64,000 bases of DNA from Marinoscillum pacificum (GTDB taxonomy: Bacteria > Bacteroidota > Bacteroidia > Cytophagales > Cyclobacteriaceae), in NCBI RefSeq assembly GCF_024714495.1, contig NZ_JAMZMJ010000009.1, forward strand, positions 124,001-188,000, given 5' to 3'. Below, piece by piece: positions 50,757 through 60,403 of the stretch. The notes under the pieces were generated by a model. The model saw nothing but the letters and a program-made list of their open reading frames with translations, was not told where the DNA came from and did no database searches. The translations under genes and the position numbers were made by a program. Position 1 is the stretch's first letter. Each line of letters begins with the position of its first letter.

Positions 50757-51392
50757 ATGAAAGAACTCATTCCCTATAACTCGGTAGAAGAAGCATTAAC
50801 AGATCTCGATAATGGAGGTCGGTTTTATAACATCCTCACCAAAGCCAATGATGATCATATCTCAACCGCAGAGTTGGCGAAAGCTGCCGGAGTATTCTCG
50901 GATAAGCAGAACATGATCTTATTTCTGGAGATGGCTCTCATGCAGCTGGAAACGAAGCATCAAAACAAGGTGATTTCTTACCTATCTGAGGAATTAAAAG
51001 AACTGTATTCCAAACATTTACCTGTACGTTTCACGCCAGCTGAAGCCAATCAGCATGGACAATCTTCACAACCGGCCATTATCACAGGAATTCCTAAACT
51101 GATCGATTCCAAAACTCAGTTTACAGGCTTCATTATGGTGCCCATCATCACCAACAATGTCACCACTTTCGCCATGATTCCAATTATGGATCAGTATGAT
51201 GTCTACGAGTTAAGAGATCAGGAGACAGACACAGACTTTTTCATTGCTCATAAGAGAGGAAGTGAAAAACTTGCTGAAAACACCACTCATTGCGCGGGCA
51301 TTATTAAAGAACTGAAAGCAAAACAGAAAGAAGACTCTGAAGCCAGTACTTTCTTAGAAATCGTCTATTATGCGGAAGCTAAATCTTCTTAA
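50757..51392 (+). CDS. Hypothetical cytoplasmic protein, 211 aa
   Basis: No signal peptide or TM helix. It has a helical N-terminal half (MKELIPYNSVEEALTDLDNGG, LELALMQLE-like helix pattern) and a beta-rich C-terminal half (SKTQFTGFIMVPIITNNVTTFAMIPIMDQYDVYEL). No family recognised. It is 12 nt after the LysE stop, probably in one operon. Confidence 0.7.
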   Translation: MKELIPYNSVEEALTDLDNGGRFYNILTKANDDHISTAELAKAAGVFSDKQNMILFLEMALMQLETKHQNKVISYLSEELKELYSKHLPVRFTPAEANQHGQSSQPAIITGIPKLIDSKTQFTGFIMVPIITNNVTTFAMIPIMDQYDVYELRDQETDTDFFIAHKRGSEKLAENTTHCAGIIKELKAKQKEDSEASTFLEIVYYAEAKSS

Positions 51393-51465
51393 AGTGTCCG
51401 TTTGTAGATTTCAAACACTAATGAAAAGAAAGTATTTCTAAAATGACAGGTCCCCAATAAACAAA

Positions 51466-53709
51466 TCACAAACCACCAAATGGAATATTCACCTCTAGAA
51501 TAGTTTCTTTATTGGGAACACATTGAATTTTCATGGTGCCTCCAATGTTTGCAACTCGATTACTGATCCCATTGATACCAAAATTGCTATTTTCTAATTT
51601 TTCCGGCTCTATTCCTACTCCATTATCCTTTACAGTCAATCTAATGATCTCATTAATCTGCTCAAGTTTAATATAAGATTTGGATGCTTGCGAGTGCTTT
51701 ACAATATTGCTAATCCCTTCCTGAGCGATTAAATAAAGACCGATTTCAGTATCAATAGGAATTTGCTGATAATCACTCAAGTAACTTTCAAAAGATATTT
51801 GAAAATCTGTATCTGCATACTTTTTCACTAGTTTATGAATGGCGTTTGACAAACCATAACTAGCAATATCCGGCGGCACCAAATCATGAGCTATGGACCG
51901 AGCTTGCTCCACACTTTCCTTTAGCAATTCCTTTGCATTCATTAATATTTTGTGGTTCCTATCTGCCATGATCTCAGAATCCAGGGAATTGAGATTCATA
52001 AGCGTAGCAATAAGGGATTGCTGCAGGCTATCATGAATGACCTGGGCAATTCTCTGTCTTTCCATTACTTGAGTAATGTAGGTATTGACTTGTAAATCAC
52101 GCTTTATCTCCATGATCTCTGTTACATCCTGAGCAGTACCAAATAACCGAACGACCTTACCATTGGCATCCTTTTCCGCAAAACCATACTCTTCTATCAC
52201 TTTACTTTCACCTGCAGGAGTGATAATTCGATACTTAACATTAAATGGCTCCCCTGTTTCTTGTGTATGTAAGCTTGCTCTTTTGGCGTATTCCCGATCC
52301 TGTGGGATAATCAAACTAAGAAATGAACCGTGCGTTTCTTTGAACTGCTTGTCATCTACTCCAAAAACCTGATACAATGTATCAGACCAAAGCAATTCAT
52401 TCTTTCGAAAATCAAAATTCCAATTTCCCATTTTCGAATACGTCTGAGCCTCTTTTAAAAGCTTCTCACTTTCTTTCAATCGAATCTCTGCCTCCTTAGC
52501 TTCAGATACATCTTGAATAAATGTATCCCAAGCCGTTGACCCATCTTCCATTTTCATTGGCTTTCCAGCCCCTCTTGCCCAAATGACCTTATTTTTCACA
52601 GGATGATGATAACGCCACTCATCCATCCAGTAATTCATGGTTTCTCTAGATTTCTCTATGGATTTTTGAACTCTCTCGACATCCGCTTTATCTATTCTGC
52701 TCCAAATAATACTAAGATCTGCTGTTACCTCTTCTGCGGTAAAACCCCAAACATCCACATATCCTTCGTTGATCAACTGTACTCCATCCGTATTGTCCGG
52801 TCTTAAAATGTATCTGAATACTACTCCGGGTACGTTATCAGTGATTGCCTTATACAAAACTTCATTTTTCTTCCGTTCGGTTATCTCGATATGAGTGCCC
52901 GACATAATGAGCGGCTTGCCGTCATGTGTCCATTCCACCACTTTACCACGGTCATGAATCCATACATCCTGACCGTTTTTGTGGCGCATCCGAAGTTCCA
53001 CATTGTAGTACTCCTCTTCTCTACTGAAGCATTTTTGTAAGGCCTCTTCCGAAATAATGCGATCATCAGGATGAACCAGTTCATACCAAGTATTGATTGA
53101 CACCGGAGATAGTTCACATCTTTTGTAACCAACTATTTCAAACCACCAATCATTGAAAGTAACTTCTCCAGATTGAACATTCCAGATCCACGTCCCTATG
53201 CGACTAGCATCCAACACATCTTCGAGACTCTGGTGTTCATTAGCCTTAGCAAACAATTTGGCCTCATAAATCCTTTTTTGAATCAGTTGCTCACATTGCA
53301 CTCCAATCAATCTCAGCGATTTTTGAACCTTTGAAGAGATCTGCCTTGCTTGACTGTCGATAAATACCAGATTTCCCACATGAAGATCCTCCCATACCAA
53401 TGGAAATGAAAAGAACGAACCAATCGATTCCCCATCTATTTGCAGAGATATGGAATCAAAATTTTTGACATCTTCTACAAAAACCTCTTCGGCAATCAGT
53501 TCTAATTCTGATTGCTCAAAACAATGTTTCACAATGCCGCGCTTAGCCTTTACATGATGTAATTCTTCATCACGCAATGAAATAAATGAAATAGAAGTGT
53601 CAAATAGAATATTGGCCAGGTCTAATATAGAATCAAATTCTTCCTCTTCTATAGTATTTATAACACCTAGCGACTTGAGGGTATTATATGTTTTTGGCGA
53701 TTGGATCAT
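51466..53709 (-). CDS. Cytosolic GAF/PAS-sensor histidine kinase (HisKA_3 type)
   Basis: This 747-aa protein without TM helices has an N-terminal GAF-like domain (about 10-150), three PAS/PAC domains (about 160-280, 285-405, 410-535) with PAC-type ends (GTHIEITERK, ..GTAQDVTEI), then a HisKA_3 phosphoacceptor helix with His559 (ERQRIAQVIHDSLQQSL) and a HATPase domain (QEGISNIVKHSQ, DNGVGIEP, FGINGISNRVANIGG). It is probably a soluble sensor for redox, light or small ligands. No response regulator is adjacent, so it is an orphan kinase. Confidence 0.93.
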   Translation of the reverse strand: MIQSPKTYNTLKSLGVINTIEEEEFDSILDLANILFDTSISFISLRDEELHHVKAKRGIVKHCFEQSELELIAEEVFVEDVKNFDSISLQIDGESIGSFFSFPLVWEDLHVGNLVFIDSQARQISSKVQKSLRLIGVQCEQLIQKRIYEAKLFAKANEHQSLEDVLDASRIGTWIWNVQSGEVTFNDWWFEIVGYKRCELSPVSINTWYELVHPDDRIISEEALQKCFSREEEYYNVELRMRHKNGQDVWIHDRGKVVEWTHDGKPLIMSGTHIEITERKKNEVLYKAITDNVPGVVFRYILRPDNTDGVQLINEGYVDVWGFTAEEVTADLSIIWSRIDKADVERVQKSIEKSRETMNYWMDEWRYHHPVKNKVIWARGAGKPMKMEDGSTAWDTFIQDVSEAKEAEIRLKESEKLLKEAQTYSKMGNWNFDFRKNELLWSDTLYQVFGVDDKQFKETHGSFLSLIIPQDREYAKRASLHTQETGEPFNVKYRIITPAGESKVIEEYGFAEKDANGKVVRLFGTAQDVTEIMEIKRDLQVNTYITQVMERQRIAQVIHDSLQQSLIATLMNLNSLDSEIMADRNHKILMNAKELLKESVEQARSIAHDLVPPDIASYGLSNAIHKLVKKYADTDFQISFESYLSDYQQIPIDTEIGLYLIAQEGISNIVKHSQASKSYIKLEQINEIIRLTVKDNGVGIEPEKLENSNFGINGISNRVANIGGTMKIQCVPNKETILEVNIPFGGL

Positions 53710-53730
53710 GCGACCTTGTTTCCTTTAATT

Positions 53731-53760
53731 TACGACAGAATAGCAATAATGATTGTCGTA
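53731..53760. promoter_or_regulatory. Inverted repeat near the kinase start
   Basis: TACGACA and TGTCGTA are perfect 7-bp arms separated by 16 nt, centred 36 nt upstream of the kinase ATG at 53709. Likely operator or promoter element; inferred. Confidence 0.35.
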
Positions 53761-53863
53761 TTACTCAGAATATTAAATGAGGAATATCATATATCTAACT
53801 TTAGAACTCTTTCTTAATCAGCAAATTAAAGGTTTATCCATTCATTGAATTCCTCTACCATCT

Positions 53864-53888
53864 ATTGAAATCAACCTCGGATTTCAAT
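53864..53888. promoter_or_regulatory. Inverted repeat upstream of the amidase gene
   Basis: ATTGAAATC and GATTTCAAT are perfect 9-bp arms around a 7-nt spacer, 50 nt upstream of the amidase ATG. It has the size and symmetry of a regulator binding site. Function inferred. Confidence 0.45.
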
Positions 53889-53937
53889 CGTTCTATTGTA
53901 ATTTCCTTCCTACAAATCAACAACCTAATTTATACCT

Positions 53938-55584
53938 ATGTACAAGAAATTTCTACCAATCCTGCTCATCACTGGACTAGCATGTAAGCAAGAACCCAAA
54001 ACCATCATTGATCCATGGGTTCCGTATGACCAGTCGAGCGAAATAGCTGCCAATGCTGATCATGAATCTACTCGTATGCAGTACAAACTGATTCAAAGCC
54101 GTGTCAGTGATAAAAATGATTTATGGAGTCAAATTGGACCACAAATCACCTATTTCGGATCGGAAGACTATGAAGCATTAAAACCATTGATTCTTGATCA
54201 AGACATACCTACGCTTCAATCACACGTCAAATCAGGTAAACTCACTTATGAAAAACTAACACAGTGGTATCTCTACCGAATAGTGAAATTTGAAAATGAT
54301 TCAGCTAGTTACTTAAACAACCTATTGGCCATCAACCCTAATGCTGTAGCTGAAGCCAAAAAATGTGATGCGAATAAGTCGGACGATGACCATCCACTTT
54401 ATGGAATGCCGGTTTTACTCAAAGACAACATCAACTTTGCCGGACTTCCAACTACAGCCGGCACGTACTTGCTAAGAGGGAATGATGCCGCTGACGCATT
54501 CATCGTTGATCGCATACAAGACAAAGGAGGGATTATCTTAGGCAAAACATCATTGAGCGAATGGGCCAACTTCCTATGCCTGGGGTGCCCTAACGGATAC
54601 AATGCAGTAGGTGGACAAACGCTAAATCCTTATGGAAGAAAAATCTTTGACACAGGCGGTTCAAGTTCAGGAAGTGGATCAGCTATTGCAGCAAATTATG
54701 CCGTCGCAGCTATAGGAACCGAAACTTCCGGATCTATTCTTTCACCTTCAAGTCAGAGCTCCCTCGCCGGATTAAAGCCTACCACTGGACGTCTTAGCAG
54801 AAGTGGAATCGTACCTTTATCCAGCACCTTGGATACGCCTGGTCCAATGACGAAAAGTGTAATTGATAACGCTATTTTTATGTCTGCTTTGACAGGTGAA
54901 GATACTACAGATCCAGCAACAGTTGATAATCCTGACACTCCCACATATTGGGAAGACGTACAATCAGGAACACTAGAAGGAAAAAGATTCGGAGTGAACA
55001 AACAGTATTTGGAAGATTCTATTTATGCTTTAACTGTTAAGAAAATTGAAGATCACGGAGGAATTATGGTAGAGTTTGATCCAGCAGAAATGGATTGGAC
55101 AGGATTTGGTGAGTTGCTCAATGCCGATATGAGAGTCGATCTGCCAGCTTACCTCAACCAATATGCTCCAGATTCTATAACAGCGAGAACCATCGAAGAA
55201 ATTGTTGCTTACAATTACGAAGATTCAACTTTGAGAATCCCATACGGACAGGGTCGATTTGAAAGAATTCTAGAAACCAATCTCAGCGAAGCAGGTGTAG
55301 ATTCTTTAAGAACTAACCTTCGTGCTGCTGGACAAGGATTCTTTGAAGCAGCGTTTGAACCAAATGATTTAGATTTCGTGCTCTCCATCAATAACTGGAA
55401 TGCAGGTCATGCAGCTGCAGCAAACTACCCTTGCCTTACTATTCCTATGGGATATAAAGAGAGCGGTGAACCAATCGGATTGACATTTATAAGTAGACCT
55501 TTTGAAGAGGATCAGCTTCTTAAAGTGGCCTATGCTTTTGAACAAGCTACACAAGCTCGAAAAATGCCTGAGGCATATCAATAA
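53938..55584 (+). CDS. Amidase-signature lipoprotein
   Basis: This 548-aa protein has a lipobox at ITGLAC (Cys16). The amidase catalytic triad is present: Lys162 (VLLKDNINFAG), the Gly/Ser-rich loop DTGGSSSGSGSA with a cis-Ser (Ser243 or Ser244), and the nucleophile Ser266 (GTETSGSILSP). The E-T-S-G-S form of the last motif replaces the common D-T-G-G-S. A Cys-rich NFLCLGCPNGYN segment precedes it. Hydrolyses C-N bonds; acting outside the inner membrane suggests peptide or amide scavenging. Confidence 0.92.
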   Translation: MYKKFLPILLITGLACKQEPKTIIDPWVPYDQSSEIAANADHESTRMQYKLIQSRVSDKNDLWSQIGPQITYFGSEDYEALKPLILDQDIPTLQSHVKSGKLTYEKLTQWYLYRIVKFENDSASYLNNLLAINPNAVAEAKKCDANKSDDDHPLYGMPVLLKDNINFAGLPTTAGTYLLRGNDAADAFIVDRIQDKGGIILGKTSLSEWANFLCLGCPNGYNAVGGQTLNPYGRKIFDTGGSSSGSGSAIAANYAVAAIGTETSGSILSPSSQSSLAGLKPTTGRLSRSGIVPLSSTLDTPGPMTKSVIDNAIFMSALTGEDTTDPATVDNPDTPTYWEDVQSGTLEGKRFGVNKQYLEDSIYALTVKKIEDHGGIMVEFDPAEMDWTGFGELLNADMRVDLPAYLNQYAPDSITARTIEEIVAYNYEDSTLRIPYGQGRFERILETNLSEAGVDSLRTNLRAAGQGFFEAAFEPNDLDFVLSINNWNAGHAAAANYPCLTIPMGYKESGEPIGLTFISRPFEEDQLLKVAYAFEQATQARKMPEAYQ

Positions 55585-55603
55585 TTAGAAATAGCATGTA
55601 GTA

Positions 55604-55637
55604 AAAAGGAGCAACTGATTATTCAGCTGCTCCTTTT
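55604..55637. terminator. Bidirectional terminator between amidase and ankyrin gene
   Basis: AAAAGGAGCA (55604-55613) pairs with TGCTCCTTTT (55628-55637), with an inner CTGA-TTAT-TCAG stem. It serves the convergent amidase and ankyrin genes and overlaps the last codons of the ankyrin gene. Confidence 0.8.
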
Positions 55638-56281
55638 GATTTTAAGTAAGTGGACACTTCATCACTCCCTTCCCTCTGAGCGATAGCCAATGGTGTATCA
55701 CCATTATCCATTTTCGGTGATAACTCAGCTCCCTTTTCAATCAAAAGCTCTACGATTGGTAAATTGTTGCGATGTGCCGCAGAATGGAGAGCGGTAACGC
55801 CTTGCATTTGAACTGCATTGACATCTACTCCTTTTTCTATCAATAACTCACAAAGTTCTTTATTCTGTTTGGCTACTGCAGAATGGAGCGCATTCACTTT
55901 AGAAGGGTTTTTAGCTGAAAGATTCGGATCTGCATCATATTCTAACAGCAGTTTAGCAATATCCATCTCATCAAAGAATGCTGCAAGTGACAAAGGAGCA
56001 AATCCATCTTCTGAATATTCGCCGACTAAATCCGGCTCAGCAGCCAATTGTTTTTCCACAATACTGTACTGCCCAGCAACAATGGCTTCATGAAAAGTAA
56101 ATTTTTCCTTTGCTTTAACAGCCTCTTCAAAAGCTTCAGAGCTTCCGCTGTAGGCAAGCAAAATAAAACCGGTACTGTTATTTTCATCCGTCATCTCGAG
56201 AATCTCAGGATGTTCTTTCAGTAATACTAAAATAGCCTCTGTGTCCTGTTCCTTAATTTTATTTTTGAGAGTATCAATCAT
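55619..56281 (-). CDS. Ankyrin-repeat protein
   Basis: ATG at 56281 (MIDTLKNKIKEQ) is preferred, giving 220 aa. A longer frame with MKWIILFLATHINQQTH lacks a convincing signal peptide, though an export signal cannot be ruled out. The protein holds about five ankyrin repeats (NNSTGFILLAYSGSSEA, DGFAPLSLAAFFDEMDIAKLLLEYDADPN, KVNALHSAVAKQNKELCELLIEKGVDVN, GVTALHSAAHRNNLPIVELLIEKGAEL, GDTPLAIAQREG). It is a protein-interaction scaffold with an unknown partner. Confidence 0.88.
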   Translation of the reverse strand: MIDTLKNKIKEQDTEAILVLLKEHPEILEMTDENNSTGFILLAYSGSSEAFEEAVKAKEKFTFHEAIVAGQYSIVEKQLAAEPDLVGEYSEDGFAPLSLAAFFDEMDIAKLLLEYDADPNLSAKNPSKVNALHSAVAKQNKELCELLIEKGVDVNAVQMQGVTALHSAAHRNNLPIVELLIEKGAELSPKMDNGDTPLAIAQREGSDEVSTYLKSKGAAE

Positions 56282-56507
56282 ATGGGTTTGCTGATTAATG
56301 TGAGTTGCTAAAAATAGGATTATCCATTTCATCTTTTTAGTTAAATGAAACGGCATATCAGTTCATTAACTCCCTAAAGATCACCTTGTTTGCATTGAAA
56401 TGGAAATATTTACATAGCAACCAACTATGAAGAAAGTAAGAAAAACATGATTCTATCCAGCCTGCTACATTAATCATGAGCAATTGCAACCTACCTTTGC
56501 CTAACGA

Positions 56508-57374
56508 ATGAATCAAAATCGACCTTCACACTTTCTACAATTCGGACTAGCAATTGCCATCATGTCCACCTCTGGTACTTTAGGCAGATATATCGAGCTT
56601 CCACCTCCGGCCATTATATGGATACGATGTGTGATAGGCAGCATTGCTTTATTTCTGGTGATGAAAGCTCTGAAATTGGATTTGACGATTGGAACACGTA
56701 AAGGCTTTTGGTTCATCGTTTTAGGAGGAATTTTGCTTGGAGGTCATTGGGTAACCTATTTCTATGCATTGCAACTATCAACTGTTGCAATAGGTATGCT
56801 CTCGCTGTTCACGTATCCTGTGATCACGTCTATTCTGGAGCCGATCATTCTCAAAACGAAATTTCAACCATTCAGCATTGTGCTGGCCATCATTTCTTTG
56901 GTAGGCGTTTCCTTTCTTGTCCCAGAGTTATCTCTCGACAACAGCTATACGGTAGGAATCTTGATCGGTATCCTTTCTGCTGTTTGCTACTCCTTCCGAA
57001 ATATTCTACTGAAAAAACAAATTGCCAATCAATCAGGAATGTCCTTGATGTTCTACCAACTGTTGGTTATTTCATTACTGGGTTGGCCAATGCTTTGGGC
57101 TGTGGATGTAAGTGTAGAATCCATATCGATGAACTGGAAAGGTCTACTGATTCTTGGCTTGTTGACGACTGCTACAGGTCACACCTTATTCACGTTCAGC
57201 TTCAAACATTTTACGGCAAGTACTGTCAGTATTTTAAGCGCTTTAACTCCACTTCTTGGGACACTCTATGGCTATCTATTTCTTTCTGAGGTTCCTGCAG
57301 GTAATACTTTTATTGGTGGCGCTTTGATTTTCACCACAGTTATTGCAGAAAGTATTCGATCGATGAGAAAATAA
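56508..57374 (+). CDS. EamA/DMT-family transporter
   Basis: This 288-aa protein has ten predicted TM helices and two EamA repeats (first about 10-135; second about 150-285, e.g. LIGILSAVCYSFRNILLKKQ). Members export metabolites such as amino acids or nucleosides. It sits between the ankyrin gene (divergent) and the M43 protease (convergent) with a shared terminator. Confidence 0.9.
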   Translation: MNQNRPSHFLQFGLAIAIMSTSGTLGRYIELPPPAIIWIRCVIGSIALFLVMKALKLDLTIGTRKGFWFIVLGGILLGGHWVTYFYALQLSTVAIGMLSLFTYPVITSILEPIILKTKFQPFSIVLAIISLVGVSFLVPELSLDNSYTVGILIGILSAVCYSFRNILLKKQIANQSGMSLMFYQLLVISLLGWPMLWAVDVSVESISMNWKGLLILGLLTTATGHTLFTFSFKHFTASTVSILSALTPLLGTLYGYLFLSEVPAGNTFIGGALIFTTVIAESIRSMRK

Positions 57375-57406
57375 AAAAGGCTGCTTTTTCTCAAAAGCAG
57401 CCTTTT
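57375..57406. terminator. Bidirectional terminator
   Basis: AAAAGGCTGCTTTT (57375-57388) and AAAAGCAGCCTTTT (57393-57406) form a perfect 14-bp stem with a 4-nt loop, starting right after the EamA stop and ending 20 nt before the convergent protease stop. Confidence 0.88.
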
Positions 57407-57425
57407 ACTAATAATTCACAATAAA

Positions 57426-59981
57426 TTATTCTTTCAAGAATTTCGTCTCAAACTTTCCTCTTTCTGTAGTTACCTCAATTAGGTACAGACCGGACTTGAG
57501 ATCAGAAACATCTAGTTTATTTTCAGTAGGGGTACCAGACTTCATCAGCTGACCTCCTAAATCAAAGATTCTTACTTTGCTGATTTCCTTGAACTCGCCC
57601 AACTCTATTCCTAAAGTATTAACTGCTGGAGAAGGATATACCATAAACATTCCATCAGCTGCATTGTCGCTCAATCTTTCACTTGCAGGAGCATCAGCCA
57701 TCGATCCCATTCCTCTGCTCCCAGAAGAAATCACAACTGTGTAATCCTCTACTTCGCCGTATGAGAAGCTACCACAGCTTTGAGCAGTGGAGTTCCAACG
57801 CATAACTACTCTCATTCTGGTAGAACCAAGACTAGCAGATGCTGGTACAGTGAAGTTCCCTGAGTAAGTGCTTCCGTTAGATGAAGTCCCAGTAACTACT
57901 GTTTCACCAGAATCAGTAAAGTCACCATCCTGGTTGTAATCAATGTAAACTTTCCAGTTTTCACTATATGAAGAACCGCTAAAACCAGCACTGAAATAAA
58001 CCGTATTGCTAGAACCTGGTGCCAATGTTGTCGATTGAGAAGTGAAATCACCATATCCACCATTGCCCGCAGAACTGTTATTGATAGCTCCAAGCTGAAC
58101 CAAATCAATCCACTCATAGCTAGAATTATTTCCAGAAGAAGTACAGTAAGTGATCACGATTGCGTCTGTTGTAACAGAAAGCGCACTACTTGCTGCAGAT
58201 ACATTTCCAGCAGCATCTTCAGCAGTTACAGTGAAGCTATAAGTTGTTTCAGGACTTAATCCTGTCACTGACAAGTTTGTTGCAGTAGGCGAAGCAATCA
58301 AAGAACCATTCTGATACACATTGTATCCAGTTACTCCAACATTGTCTGATGATGCAGACCATGATAAAGTAACACTGCTTGTAGACACGTTAGATGATGA
58401 CAAACCAGTTGGCGTTGTTGGAGCTTGAGTATCTCCACCAGAGCTTCCTTCTAAACAGAAGCTTGTACTTTCCGAATTTCCAAATGCGCCACCAGAAACA
58501 ATCACATTGTTATTATCGTCAGTTAATGAGTAGGATCCGCTTCCGTATGAGCAGCAAATACCATCTCCATATGAATCATTGATAGTAAAGGAATAGCTAC
58601 CTGCACCAAAATCAAAATTCTCGGTGATGGTTTGACCATTAGTACTGTATCCACTGCCGGAAGCAACAGTTGAGCCATCTTTAGTTAAAGTCCAGCTAGT
58701 TTCAGAAGGATAGTTATCCAAGGTCAACGACAATGTTACAGGACCTTCGTTACAGTTACTACCTGTAGTAGTTATCGAGAAGCCAGCAGAATAAGCACCT
58801 TTTGTTCCATCAGAACAAACCGATCTCACTTGTACAGAATAAGTTGTTCCTGCAGTCAACCCTGTGATAGAGATACTAGTACTTGAAGTGTTGGTAACAG
58901 TTCCATCCACATTCACATCGTAGCTAGCAGCTCCAGACACACTACCCCAGCTTAGCGTGAAGCTGTTGTCTTGAATGTTTGAAGAAGACAAGCTACTTGG
59001 TGCAGCCAACGAGCATCCTCCAGATGAAGATCCAAGGTTTTCTCTAGATCCACCAGGTTCGAATAATGCATCCATTCTAGCTTTTTGACCTGCACTAAAC
59101 ATAAACATACAAGCATCATCTACATAATCCATGTAGTTCATAAACATGTCACTGGTAAATCCTCCATTGCTTGAACAAGATTTGGAAGGATAAGAAGGAC
59201 AACCATAGTTTGCTGCACCAGCCGTTGGTGTATCTGATACAAAATCGTCTACAGTACATCCACCGTCTCCCCAAATGTGTCTAAGGTTCAAATAGTGACC
59301 TACTTCGTGAGTGGCAGTTCGACCTTTGTTGAATGGTGAGCTTAGATAAAAGTTTTGTCCAGCTGCTTGCTTATCGATGCTTCCGAAGTAATTCGGGGAA
59401 ATTACAACTCCATCGGTAGAAGCTGGTCCACCGGGGAACTGAGCATACCCCAGGATACCACCACCGATATTACATACCCAGATATTCAAATATTCATCAG
59501 GGTTAACAACATCCACGCCTCCTTGAGAAGAACTTTTCATCGCATCATTCGTACCCCAGGAAGCTCTGCTACTTTGCTTTCTGGTGATTTGAGCCAGGGA
59601 GAATTCAATCTGAATATCAGAAGCCAGTGGTGCAAATTCAGAAGGAATTAGCCCTACATCTGAGTTTAACAATCTAAAATCCTCAGTCATTACATCAATC
59701 TGAGACTGAATTTGTGCATCTGATATGTTTTGTTGAGAAGTATTATAGATGACATGAACAATCACTGGAATAGTCAAGATGCCAGTTCTAGCACTTGACT
59801 GACCTCCATTGGCCATAAATCGCTGAGTTTGTTCCTCGATTCGTGATCTTAATTCTCTGACTTTAGGATTGTTATTTTGGCGCTCATAGACCTCATCGGC
59901 AGCACAGGCCCTTCGATCTTGCGCAACGGTTGTAAATGCCATATACAGCATGGCAGCCATTAGTAGAAATGGTTTTTTCAT
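57426..59981 (-). CDS. T9SS-exported M43 metalloprotease with FN3 and GEVED domains
   Basis: This 851-aa protein has a signal peptide (cleavage near VAQ, residue 21) and an M43 pappalysin-type protease domain (about 70-310) with HEVGHYLNLRH zinc motif (His225, Glu226, His229, His235) and Met-turn MNYMDY (Met284). Then come an FN3 domain (about 328-408), a disulphide-containing beta domain (about 412-510; NDSYGDGICCSYG), a second FN3 (about 520-610), a GEVED domain (about 617-755; FSYGEVEDYTVV) and a T9SS type A sorting domain (VYPSPAVNTLGIEL, LKSGLYLIEVTT). A secreted or surface-bound protease. Confidence 0.93.
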   Translation of the reverse strand: MKKPFLLMAAMLYMAFTTVAQDRRACAADEVYERQNNNPKVRELRSRIEEQTQRFMANGGQSSARTGILTIPVIVHVIYNTSQQNISDAQIQSQIDVMTEDFRLLNSDVGLIPSEFAPLASDIQIEFSLAQITRKQSSRASWGTNDAMKSSSQGGVDVVNPDEYLNIWVCNIGGGILGYAQFPGGPASTDGVVISPNYFGSIDKQAAGQNFYLSSPFNKGRTATHEVGHYLNLRHIWGDGGCTVDDFVSDTPTAGAANYGCPSYPSKSCSSNGGFTSDMFMNYMDYVDDACMFMFSAGQKARMDALFEPGGSRENLGSSSGGCSLAAPSSLSSSNIQDNSFTLSWGSVSGAASYDVNVDGTVTNTSSTSISITGLTAGTTYSVQVRSVCSDGTKGAYSAGFSITTTGSNCNEGPVTLSLTLDNYPSETSWTLTKDGSTVASGSGYSTNGQTITENFDFGAGSYSFTINDSYGDGICCSYGSGSYSLTDDNNNVIVSGGAFGNSESTSFCLEGSSGGDTQAPTTPTGLSSSNVSTSSVTLSWSASSDNVGVTGYNVYQNGSLIASPTATNLSVTGLSPETTYSFTVTAEDAAGNVSAASSALSVTTDAIVITYCTSSGNNSSYEWIDLVQLGAINNSSAGNGGYGDFTSQSTTLAPGSSNTVYFSAGFSGSSYSENWKVYIDYNQDGDFTDSGETVVTGTSSNGSTYSGNFTVPASASLGSTRMRVVMRWNSTAQSCGSFSYGEVEDYTVVISSGSRGMGSMADAPASERLSDNAADGMFMVYPSPAVNTLGIELGEFKEISKVRIFDLGGQLMKSGTPTENKLDVSDLKSGLYLIEVTTERGKFETKFLKE

Positions 59982-60348
59982 AGTGAATTAGGTTAAAATA
60001 AAAGTTACGTATTAACACATCTCCTCTAAATGTAAAAGAGAGGTGCTAATTGAGTTTTTCTTACTTATTGATTTCAGTTGAGTAGACTGAAATTCGCTCT
60101 ACAAGACATCTTTAGGTTAAGAGATATCAAAAAGCAATAGACAATTTGTAAAAAGGAGAGAACTTTTCAAAATGGACTAAATGACTCGCAACAGTAGAAA
60201 AATTTACCATAATCCATAATTAGTCATCCTAAAAAAATTAAATACCGAGGTTTTCATTTTTACAACACCAAACTTAATTATTTGAGAATTTTGAAGAATA
60301 TTATCTTTTCTTAAGAAATTTATCAAAAATATACTTTGGAGAATAAAA
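59982..60348. other. AT-rich intergenic region
   Basis: This stretch upstream of the M43 protease and downstream of the coiled-coil gene holds no ORF or RNA gene that I can see. It should contain the protease promoter (minus strand). The only hairpin of note is the terminator at its right end. Confidence 0.5.
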
Positions 60349-60375
60349 AAAGAGGCTCGTAAAACGAACCTCTTT
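60343..60375 (-). terminator. Rho-independent terminator for the coiled-coil gene
   Basis: AAAGAGG-C-TCGT pairs with ACGA-A-CCTCTTT around a 3-nt loop. On the minus strand it is followed by a T-tract, directly after the stop at 60404. Confidence 0.8.
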
Positions 60376-60403
60376 ATCAACCAACCTTCTACCTTTTAAC
60401 CTA

